From NCBI RefSeq assembly GCF_036417845.1, contig NC_089979.1, forward strand, positions 51,064,275 to 51,128,274: a stretch of DNA of 64,000 bases. Direction: 5' to 3'. Source of the stretch: Apteryx mantelli. Lineage: Eukaryota; Chordata; Aves; Apterygiformes; Apterygidae. Within the stretch, counting starts at the first letter, position 1; each line of letters begins with the position of its first letter. The notes under the pieces were generated by a model. It did no database searches. It worked only from the letters and a program-made list of their open reading frames with translations, and had not been told where the DNA came from. A program made the position numbers and the translations under genes. Positions 51,501 to 63,500 of this stretch are shown in pieces.

Positions 51501-54500
51501 AGTGGCTTTATGCCAACAAGATTGTTAAAGAGCAAAATCCTGAACACTTTATAAAGGTGACCCAGTGTTGGATCAAGTTTAGGACTTGCTGTTGCAGTCT
51601 TAGAGAGTATTTAAAAAAAAAAAAATCCTTCACATCACTTCCTCTGCCATCTTGCAGGTGGTAAAAGTGAGGGAGATGGTGCCCCGACTACTTACACAGA
51701 ACTGACTGGTTTTAAGGTTGGAGAGTTCAAGAGCTCTGTTGCCTCCTGGTATTATTAATAATGCACTGCCCCTAAATACTGCTGAAGTGTCATGTCCAAT
51801 ACAGAGACTATATGCAGAAGTTGATCTCTCTTCCAGTTCTACATGCAAGTGCACAGAAGTCCTTTCTAGACACTGATCTGCTGAATTGTTAGAGAAAAAA
51901 CAGAATTTCTGTGGGATGGTAGAAAGAATAGATGAGAAAAGCTGAGAAGAGTGCAGAGGAGATCTGATGGGGTGGGAAAGAAAGCATATATTTTACCTGG
52001 TTTCCCTTTTTCTTAGGGGGTAGGGTTGGGGGTGGTAGTATAAAATACATACTCAAAACTTTTCGAATATTACTTGTTTTTGAACATCAAATTTTGTCTC
52101 TGACACTGACTTTTCTGGAAAAATACTCTGCTTAGATGGTATCAGTACATGTCCCAGATAAATGATACTATTCTCTAGGCTTATTTTGGTACAGTTTCTT
52201 AAGTGTGCTGCTTCAGACATAAGTGTGACTTTACTGATATGACTGTTAAAATCTTTCTTTAAAAGCAGTGGAAAGGACACAAGAAAGGAAACTGGAAGAA
52301 GAGCTCTTAGGAGCAGCAAGAGAGGGAGAAACTGGGAAACTGACTGCCTTGGTAAGAATTCAAGTGCTTGTGCTACCTTTATGTCCAACACTTAAAGCCA
52401 TAAAACTAATATCACAGCATGTTCTTAGGGCTTGCATTTCAGAGTGCTGTGAATTCATAATAAGGTGCACAGCACTACTGTTCTATTGGTAAGATGAAGA
52501 AACTTCAAGTGTTTACCAATATCCTTGTTATCTAGTAAAAGCAATGGTTTTCTGCCTCTTTCAGGTTAGTTTAGAAAACTAAACTCTTCAGTTAGTTGCA
52601 AGTTCCAGTATAATTAAGTTAGATATATTGACATAAGTTTATTAAGTTTTTGTAGATGCATTAAATGTCATAAGTGTTTAAGCTTTCACCCCAGTATGGA
52701 CTATTTTCAATCTTGAAAATAAACCTGTGTCACTAGCATCCATTGCAGCTGAAGTAACTGTAGTTTGTAACAGTCATTTGCACAGCATAATTCCACACTG
52801 AACAAGACTTAAACTGTACATGCACACACACTCTCTCATATTAATTCAAACTGAATGATACCATTGTATAGTAAGGCTGTAAGAGAAGCAGGGTCTGAAT
52901 GCTTGAACTGAAGATTTTGAGAACCCTGAAGAGTTTCTTTGGAAGTAAGAGGGCAATACAGGACTTTTTCCACAAGGTTAGCACCTTTAATATTACCTTT
53001 TAAGACACCAAAACAGTCTGAAATCTTTTATTTCTAATGGAAAATTCTCAAATGTGAGATTTGTATGTTTAGAATTCTGGCATTCCCTACTTCTTTGCTT
53101 CGAAGCCACAGTTCTGTTTCTGTTATCTGCTCCTCCATGAAGTTTGTCCCTTCTGGGCTGAAGAGCCCTTGTCTGTCTAACTACTTCTTGCACGGAAATG
53201 TTTCTTAAATCTTTAGTCATCTTTGTTATTCTTATCTTTACTTTGGTACTATCCTCTCTTGAAATAGAGAGAGAGAACCAGTACTGCACAGAGTAGCTAA
53301 GATGTGGAAGAATTATGCATTAATGCATTGGCATAATTGTAATAATTGTAACTAATGCACTGGTATAACTGATCTGTTTCTGATTCTGGTAATTCTTACC
53401 CCATTGCATTTGACGTTGCATGCCTGTGGACTAAGCCTTAAACTGATCTGAAAAAGGTAACTCCTAATATTCATAAATTTATCATTAAAGAACTTGGTGC
53501 TTTCTCTCATGTGATATGTAACCATGTAGGCACATGTATCTCTTCCTGTAAGCTGTTTTCATTTGTAATTGATTTTTTTTTATGTTAGTATCATTGAGCT
53601 GTGTGTATGTGAGCACAGCTATATGTTGACCTCTAAAACTTTTTAAAGTACTTACACTTTTTCACAGAATCACAGAATCGCTGAGGTTGGAAGGGACCTC
53701 TGGAGATCATCTAGTCCAACCCCCCTGCTCAAGCAGGGTCACCTAGAGCACATTGCACAGGATTGCATCCAGGCGGGTTTTGAATATCTCCAGAGAAGGA
53801 GACTCCACAACCTCTCTGGGCAACCTGTTCCAGTGCTCTGTCACCCTCACAGTGAAAAAGTTTTTCCTCATGTTCAGATGGAAGTGTCTGTGTTTCAGTT
53901 TGTGCCCGTTGCCTCGCATCCTGTCGCTGGGCACCACTGAAAAGAGTCTGGCTCCATCCTCTCGACACCCTCCCTTCAGATACTTGTACACATTGATAAG
54001 ATCTCCTCTCAGCCTTCTCTTCTCCAAGCTAAACAGGCCCAGCTCTCTGTCTTTCCTCATAAGAGAGATGCTCCAGTCCCCTAATCATCTTTGTAGCCCT
54101 TCGCTGGACTTGCTCCAGTAGTGCCACATCCCTCTTGTCCTGGGGAGCCCAGAACTGGACGCAGTACTCCAGGTGTGGCCTCAGCAGGGCTGAGGAGAGG
54201 GGGAGAATCACCTCCCTCGACCTGCTGGCAACACTCTTCCTGATGCACCCCAGGATACCATTGGCCTTCTTGGCCACAAGGGCACATTGCTGCCTCATGT
54301 TTAACCTGGTGTCCACCAGCACTCCCAGGTCCTTCTCAGCAGAGCTGCTTTCCAGCAGGTCAACCCCCAACCTGTCCTGGTGCAGGGGGTTATTCCTCCC
54401 CAGGTGCAGGACCCTGCACTTGCCTTTGTTGAACTTCATGAGGTTCCTCTCCGCCCACCTCTCCAGCCTGGCCAGGTCTCTCTGAATGGCAGCACAGCCC

Positions 54501-57500
54501 TCTGGCATATCAGCCACTCCTCCCAGTTTTGTATCATCGGCAAACTTGCTGAGGGTGCACTCTGTCCCTTCATCCAGGTCACTGATGAAGAAGTTGAACA
54601 AGACTGGACCCAGGACTGACCCCTGGGGGACACCGCTAGCTACAGGCCTCCAACTAGACTCTGCGCCACTGATCACAACTCTGAGCTCTGCCATTCAGCC
54701 AGTTCTCAATCCACCTCACTGTCCACTCATCTAACCCACACTTCCTGAGCTTGTCTATGAGGATGTTATGGGAGACAGTGTCAAAAGCCTTGCTGAAGTC
54801 AAGGTAGACAACATCCACTGCTCTCCCCTCATCTACCCAGCCAGTCATTCCATCAGAGAAGGCTATCAGATTGGTTAAGCAGGATTTCCCCTTGGTGAAG
54901 CCATGCTGACTACTCCTGATCACCTTCTTTTCCTCCCCATGCTTGGAGATGGCCTCCAGGATGAGCTGCTCCATCACCTTTCCAGGGATGGAGGTGAGGC
55001 TGACTGGCCTGTAGTTCCCTGGGTCCTCCTTCTTGCCCTTTTTGAAGACTGGGGTGACATTGGCTTTCTTCCAGTCCTCGGGCACCTCTCCTGTTCTCCA
55101 TGACCTTTCAAAGATGATGGAGAGTGGCTTAGCAATGACATCCACCAGCTCCCTCAGCACTCGTGGGTGCATCCCATCAGGGCCCATGGATTTGTGGGTG
55201 TCAAGTTTGCTTAAATGATCTCTAACCTGATCCTCCTCAACCAAGGGAAAGTCTTCCTTTCTCCAGACTTTCTCTCTTGCCTCCAGGGTCTGGGATTCCT
55301 GAGGGCTGGCCTGAGCAGTAAAGACTGAAGCAAAGAAGGCATTCAGTAACTCTGCCTTCTCTGCATCCTTCGTCACCAGGGCACCCACCCCATTCAGCAA
55401 TGGGCCCACATTTTCCCTAGTCTTCCTCTTGCTCCCGATGTTTTTGCAGAAGCCCTTCTTGTTGTCCTTGACATCCCTTGCCAGATTTAATTCCAAATGG
55501 GCCTTAGCCTTCCTCATCGCATCCCTGCATACTCTGACAACGATCCTATATTCCTCCCAAGTGGCCTGTCCCCCTTTCCACTTTCTGTATACTTCCTTCT
55601 TCTGGTTGAGTTTTGCCAGGAGCTCCTTGCTCATCCATGCAGGTCTCCTGCCTCCTTTGCTTGACTTCCTACTCATAGGGATGCACCGCTCTTGAGCCTG
55701 GAGGAAGTGATGTTTGAATATTAACCAGCTCTCTTGAACACCCTTTCCTTCTAGGGCCATAACCCATGGGATTCCTCCAAGCAGGTCCCTGAAGAGGCCA
55801 AAGTTTGCTCTCCTGAAGTCCAGGGTTGCGATCCTACTTAGTGCCCTGCCTCCTCCTCGCAGGATCCTGAACTCTACCATCTCATGGTCACTGCAGCCAA
55901 GGCTGCCCCCGACCTTCACATCTTCCACCAGTCCTTCTTTGTTTGTTAGTACGAGGTCCAGCAGCACACCTCTCCTTGTTGGCTCCTCCACCACCTGTGT
56001 CAAGAAGTTGTCACCAATACTCTGCAGGACCTTCCGGGACTGTTTGTGCCTAGCTGTGTTGTCTTTCCAGCAGATATCAGGGTGGTTGAAGTCCCCCATG
56101 AGAACCAGGGCCTGGGATCGTGAGGCTACTTCCAGCTGTCTGTAGAAGGCCTCATCGACTTCCTCTTCCTGATCAGGTGGCCTGTAGTAAACACCCACAA
56201 CAGTGTCACCCATGCTAGCCTGCCCTTTAATCCTTACCCATAAGCTCTCAACTCCCTCTTCATCCACCCCTAGGCACAGCTCAATACATTCCAGTTGCTC
56301 TCCCACATAAAGAGCAACTCCACCACCTCGCTTTCCTGGCCTGTCTTTCCTAAAAAGCATGTAGCCATCCATGACAGCACTCCAGTCATGCGAGCTATCC
56401 CACCATGTCTCTGTAATGGCAATGAGATCATGGCCCTGCGACCGCACACAGATCTCTAGTTCTTCCTGTTTGTTCCCCATGCTGCGTGCATTGGTGTACA
56501 GGCATTTCAGAGAGGTGATCGAGCATGCAGGTTTCCCAGGAGGGATGCAAGAGGATCCTCCATAGCCACATCCCATGCGCACTTCCCTGGCTGCCTTCAC
56601 CTGCTGGAGGCATCCCGACTTGAGCCGTCTTTTGCCAACTACCCTGGCACTATAACTCTCCCCTTCCCCTGTCTTTCCTAGTTTAAAGCCCTCCTTACCA
56701 GGCTGGCCAGCCTGTTGGCAAAGACACGCGTGCCCCACTTAGTGAGGTGGATCCCATCTCTCTCCAGCAGCTGTCGATCTTCAAACAGGGTCCCATGGTC
56801 GCAGAAACCAAAACCCTGTTGCCAACACCAGCGGTGCAGCCAGTCGTTAACTTGGAAAGTCCGTCTCCTCCTCCTCTCATCCATCCCCCTCACTGGCAGG
56901 ATTGAGGAGAAGATGACCTGGGCTCCCAGGCCCTTGACCACCATCCCCAGAGCTCTGAAATCCTGCTTGATGGTCTCCAGTTTGCCCTTGGTGTCATTAG
57001 CGCCCACCTGGAAGAGCAGCAGTGGGTAATAGTCTGACAAGTGGACAAGCCTTGGCAGTCTTTCTATGATGTCTCTCATGCGAGCCCCTGGCAGGCCACA
57101 AACCTCCCTAGACATGAGGTCAGGTCGGCAGATAGATGCCTCCATCCCCTGCAGCAGGGAGTCCCCCACAACAATCACCCGCCGCTTCTTCCGGGCGTTC
57201 CGGCAGGGCACAGGGTCTGTTGTCCCAGGTACTTCCCTTGCAGCCATGCCCATCTCCTCCTCATCCTGGAGGGCGCTAAACCTGTTCTTCAGCTTCAGGT
57301 CTTCGGGAGGAGTAGGAGCCTTTCTCCTCCCACGAGCAGTGACCAGTTTCCAGCCTTCTTCTACGGTGTTATGATGTACCATTTCACATGGCACAGAGCC
57401 CTCCAGCAGCTCCACTGCTGCGGGGGGTTGGGACTCCTGAAGCTGTACAGTCTCCGAAAATACCCTGTCTATCTCTTGCTCCGCTTCCCGGATGCTGCGC

Positions 57501-60500
57501 AGCCTACTGACCTCCTCCCGTAACTCCCTTACCTGACGACACAGCTCGTCAACAGCAGCACACCTCCTGCAGGAGAGCTGGCTGCCAGCCCAGGCCTCCC
57601 GGAGAGGCCCCAAGCACTCCCTGCAGCCTGAGACCTGTAGAGCCGCATCTACTGTCAGAGGGTCAGTCTGGGTCGCAGCCTCTGACACAGCAACTCCAAC
57701 AGCCACTGGGGAACGCGTTGTGCGGCGTGTCACGACCATACCTGAGGAAGAGTACACCACAGGGATCAGAAACGAAGGTACCTTCGTGTGCCCTTCTGCG
57801 TGAACTGCTGCGCAAACTGCTGCGCTCTGGGAGCTGCGCTCTAGGCCTGGCTCTTATATAGGCCTCTCCCTAGCACTGCCTAAGAGGGTGCTTGACCGCC
57901 CTAATCAAGGGCCACGGGGATCAAAGGCCCCAACTCTCTTTGGTTAGGAGCACCAAGAGAGCTCGTTAGCAGCAGCCACTCCTAGCTAGAGCTTTTCCCA
58001 CGAGCTTTTCCCAGGAGAAGTCAAGGCCTCCTGCAGTTATCCTTGCCTGGCTTCCCCTTTCCTGTTCACAGCAATCACCTGCTAGTTCCTCGGGGGTCCT
58101 CAGAAAGCCCACAACTTCCAACAAGATCCTCAAGTTCTAGTCAGAGCCCAAACACTGCTGCGCAAACTGCTGCGTCTGTTCGCTGCCTCTGTTAGCTGCG
58201 CTCTTTGGTGACCTGGAGGCTGGATTTAAGCCAGTTAATAATTCAGTAAATTTATATAGTTTTTTCTTGGGAATCTCTAGGTGAATACTTGGACCTGTGA
58301 GCATTTAAAATTTTAAAACTCCTGCTGACTCTTGAGCAAGTCTGAAGAACTTTTTCCACCTCAAAATAGTTCTGTGGTATAAACCTCTCTGACTTTCCTA
58401 TCCTTCAGTTAGTGCTTCTTGTGAACTGCCCTTCATCTTGAGAGTTCCTTACACTTGCCTGCTGATGTTCAGGACTTTCTGCTTCTGGTGTAATTTTTTT
58501 AATTACAAGCTACTGTGCTCATGAAACATCTTTAGCTGCTTTAGTCTACTTTATTGTGAGACCTAATATACCAGAATTTGTTCTCTACTGCCCTGCTTTT
58601 GGAGCAGAGTTTCACTTACTTGTAAGATACCTCTTTATCGTTAACTCTCCTTTATTTTGATATTTTTACCAATAAAAAGATTGTACTGTTTGTTTTTAAC
58701 ACAATTTTTAGGAAGAGATGATGTAATGGTATAGTTTCTCTAAACCTTCTCATTGAACTTCAGGCTCCCCCCCCGCCCTTTCCCTGCATGCACTTTCATC
58801 TTCTAGCTGCTCCTTCTGATGTATTTTCTTAAAGTCGAATACTGGTGGTGGCTCTTGTTTTTCCCTCTTGTCAAGATTCTCATTAGATCACAATATGTTT
58901 AGCTACCAAAAGCTAGACGTTCAGTAGCTGAATCTTAACCCGAGTTCTTTAGCCTTGAGACAAAGCCAATAACTGTGTTCTTCCTGTGAGTTCTCAAAAA
59001 CTTACTGTACGCTTACTGAAATGGCTGGAGAACTTTTAGCTCAGTGAAACTATGCAAGGTATAAGCTGCTGAAAGCACAGGGATGTGGCTTAAAAGGTGT
59101 TGATGGAAGGGAGTTGGGAAGGGTAGAGATAAGACAGTTGTAAAACAGCTGGTCCGAAAGAATTAAAACCTAAGAACACTCAAGAACTCAAGTATTTAAG
59201 ATCTTAATATTAATGAGGTTATGCTTCTACAAACTATCTCTCTATGACTTATATTCTCTTCCCAGCTGTAGCAGTTTATCCTTTAGGACGAACTATTTTG
59301 CAGCACATTTAAGGTGGTTAGTGTTGATGCTGACTTAAATTGCTGCTGTGGGAATCCTGTTATTTTTGAGTAATTTCTCTAATATAGCATATGGCTCATG
59401 CAGAAGACTGAAATCGGGTTTCTCTAAGATTTTTGCCATGCACCTGTGAATTTAGTCTCTTAAAACTGCTGAAAAGCAACTTAGTCTTTCTATTAAGACA
59501 GTCCTGTTTGGAAGCTGAATTTTAATGGCTGATATTGAATGTACACATCAGATAGCCACATATTTGAGCAGAAGTGTAGTAGTATTTTAGGGGGTTTAAT
59601 AGCACCATGCTTAATAACAATGTTCTTGACAAGAAAAGGGGCAATTTCCCAAACCTTTTTTTTTCTTCTCAATTTCATAGCTGCTCTAGTCTTGAAAGTT
59701 TCCGTAATAGTTAGACATCTAGCAATATAGATGACTGAACTGTAGTGCTGGGGAATGTTCTCCGGCACTGTGTAACTTAACAATATAAATATTTCCAAGT
59801 TGTGCAGCAGAGGTGGAAAGGATGTAGGAAGTCCCCTACTGTAGCTGAATATCTTGCTTGATTGTTGTAGTTCTTGCCCTTCTCATAACATTCACTACCT
59901 GCCCTCTTCATTGCCAGGTCTACACTGAAGTGCTCTTTGGGTTTAGGAGTAGTTAACAGCCAAAAGAATGAACATGGCATCTGGGGAGTAAACAAAACTT
60001 TGGGTTTTTTTTTCAGTTAAACAAGCCAAAACCTCCTGATATCAACTGTACAGATCAGATGGGAAATACACCGTTGCATTGTGCAGCATACCGTGCCCAT
60101 AAGCACTGTGCCTTAAAACTTCTGAAAAATGGAGCAGATCCCAAAATAAGAAACAAAAATGGTGAGTACCAAATGAAAGTCTGTAAAGTGCTAAGAAAAG
60201 GCAGAAATTTAAAGCCTCTGTAAGCTATGTTACTTAGCATTTAATATTTAGGAAAAATCTTATGGTGCTTTACAAATCTTGTATTGCTAATAAAGGAAGC
60301 CTGACAGTGACTAAATTGCAAGATAATTAAGAAAATGAAAAGCTTGTGTGATAAGTATTTTGCTGCAACTCTTAACTGACCATTCCTAGAAAATTCACCT
60401 GCCTTTTTTCTTAACCACGATAACTGCGTGGTTTTTGTTTTCTTGATACTGAACATTGTATATTGGACATGGATAAACAAACAAAAAGATTGGTAGGATT

Positions 60501-63500
60501 GAAGGCCTGGCACAGACAAGTAACTCTTCAGAAGAAGGATTATAGTGAAAGCAAATCCAGGAAGACTTTACACAGATGTTATGCAGACTGTATACTTATC
60601 ATTATTAAGACGTCTCTATCTTGATATTTGTGAATGTTCTGAATTTTTTTACATAGCTGAACTGCTAAAAATTATCTTAAATAACTAAGAACAAAGGCCC
60701 CTTATACTTCCAGTAGAACTGAAGGGCAGTTCAGTGCACTGAAGAACCTTTTTCATCTTCCACCTAAGAAGCTTGTTTCTCATCCCCAGTAAGTTCAGAT
60801 GCTTGTAGGACCAAACTTTAGTGGATATGCACAGTGTCAGAGAGATTATTTTAAAAATTAAGTGCCTCTAAGTTTATTTGCATCAAATTCTCATGCCTTG
60901 TCTTGGTTACTAAACAGATCAAACACCCCTTGATCTAGCCCAAGGTGCAGAAATGAAACAGATACTGGGAGGTAAAACTGGAAAGGTAGGCACTTTTGTA
61001 TCCATTTAAAACACTGCGTTCCAAGACTGGCTAGTTGGAGCTATTTCTATAAAAGCTTTAATTTCTATGCAGGTTATCAACAAACCCCTGAGACGATATG
61101 AAGGTCTCCTATGGAAGGTATGTTTTACTTCCTTTTCTGAAAAAAAGCTTATGGTATTTCACAATAAGTTATTTTACATACTTAAGTTACAGTTGATAGA
61201 TGAAGGAGGTTTTCAGTAATACCTTTGCTAGATGACTTAACTTTTATTCTGATTAGAATAAGTTATAATGGGATATAATTGGATAAGTTATAGATGGGCT
61301 GGCCAAAGTGGAGCAGTAACTAGATTCAGGTCACTCTGATCTTAAAAACCTCAGTCCCTAAAATACATCTGACTTATTGGGGGGGAGGGTAATTTTTGTG
61401 GCATATTTTCACTGTGGTAAAGTTTTGTACCCTATCTGTATGATGGGCAGAATGCTCTTTCCTCTCCTGCATAGATGTCTTAAATCTTTAACTTATTTGA
61501 CTAACATTTTGCTACAAGTTAACCTTCTATCAGATTTTTAAAAACTTACAGGGAAGATATAAATCAAATACTTGTTTTTCTCTGATCTTCAAGCAACTTT
61601 CCTTTTTTTCCCCTTATAATAAAGAGAAAATTTTCTCCATCTTACACATGAGCACCTAATTTTGGTGTTCCTCTGTGGAATCTTTGAAGACATTCTGAAG
61701 TTTTCTTCAGTGTAAATTTTCCTATATACGCACACACAATTGTAAAATAAGGAACTGTTTTCTAAATGAGACCTATGTATTAATGCTTGTAAAAGGTAAA
61801 ATGTTGCAGTTAGCTTTCTTAACGTGTTTTTTTGTTTCTCATTTTGTTGTATGAAGTGTAACTGTGCTGTGATTAGCAACCCCTCTAATATTAAAAAATG
61901 CAGTATTTTAATACTTCAGTTCCTACTGAACAGCAAGATCAACAAAACCTTGTCTTTAGGTACTTTTTAACTTCCAAAAAAGAAAATACTGTAATTATAA
62001 AGTATTCTCAGATTGTTGTGATCACCAAGATAATATGTAACGCCTGAAATGTCCTAAAGAGAGCCAGTTTTATGTAATGGTCTTCAAGCTATCAAACTTA
62101 CTGTGAATAGCAACTGTTCAGCTGTTAACCTTCTCTCTTTTAGAGCTCACGATTTTTTGGTTGGAAACTGTACTGGGTAGTACTAGAACATGGAGTCCTT
62201 TCCTGGTATCGGAGACAGTAAGTTCTGTGTTTAAATTTCTGATAAATGAGTTAAGTAATTCCCTTCTTCACATTATTAAATCTCTTTTTCTTTCAAAGAG
62301 CTGATGCAGTAAATAATGATCATCGTCAGGGATGCAAGCATCTAACACAAGCTGTCTGCACGGTAGGAAGTGAGATGAGACTTGTAATTACTGTTTTTGT
62401 ATGTGATGGTGTTCTGTACGTAGTCAATGAAATCTTTGGCTAGGTTGGTAAGCATGCCTTTTTAAAAAAAACGCTTGTGCTGTTGTGAGAAATGCTTTGT
62501 CATTCTTATCAAGCAAAGTAATTCAATATGTAAAGTGACTGTTTAGCTCTTTCATCTCTTTCCAGTCTTGAGGATATAAATAAACATAAGGCTTCCATAA
62601 AGGATGCCTCTTCAGTTGTACAAAATGGCTGTTTGAACTGTGTGATGCAGAGTAACAAAACTTTAGTTCCTCCGGTAACTTGCACTGGCTACTTGTGAGT
62701 GAACATGTAACTTAAGTATATCTCAGAGAACTGAAATTTTGAAAGTGACTTTTGGAAAACCTTCTTACAATGAAATTCAGTCATGCTTATGGGATTCTCT
62801 TTTGGAAGGGATGGATGGAAGACAGAGCAAAAACAAGCCAGGTGTGACAGTCCAGGCAAAGAATAATTATCTCAGACCTTCTCATCACATAAGTGTATGG
62901 GAGGGAAAGAAGGGTATATAATGCAGAGGAAGATGAAAGTGTTCAAGGAGAATGAATTTAGGATCATTTCAGTACTTTCTTCTTTAGCTAACTTGTCATA
63001 GCTCTATGTATTGGCACCACAAATTCTCTGTTAAGCTATAGTTATATATACTGTTGCTATATAGAAAGTGATTCTTGCCTTTCTATATCTATAATTCCTT
63101 AATCTAGGTTGTCTTGCACTGTTGTTGAAACTGTCTGAATCCAGGGTTGCTGTGCAAATATTTCTTGACCTAAAGAACCTCGGTATTTTCATCCATGAGG
63201 TAGCAAAGTGCAAGGCAGCATGCTTTGCAAAACTGTTCTAAAGCTTCTTTACTTGTTAACTGTACTTGCTTTGCATCAAAACTGAAGCAAAAACTTCAGA
63301 GTTGACAGTAATTTTCTACTTTGCTTACTTTAACAGCAGTTTTGTCTTTTTTTTTTTCCCCAGATTCATTAAACTCATTTTTGCCACTTCTCCCCATCAC
63401 TCTAGGTAAAATCTACAGATAGTTGCTTCTTTTCCGTCAGATGTTTTGATGACACTGTTCATCGTTTCAAGATCCCTAAAAATAACATTCCTCCTCAAAC

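Larger units (their letters stand above)
53663..58203 (-). mobile_element. CR1 LINE, copy 2: full length, ORF2 broken
   Basis: About 4.54 kb on the minus strand, antisense to OSBPL1A. It has the same start base, order and octamer tail as copy 1, and the two differ by scattered substitutions and a few small indels. It has one complete promoter unit in place of two. A deletion of roughly 27 bp removes part of the GAACAG/CGCAGCA-rich 5' UTR just before ORF1 (about 57810-57825). Apart from that and the ORF2 lesions it is complete. Confidence 0.95.
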
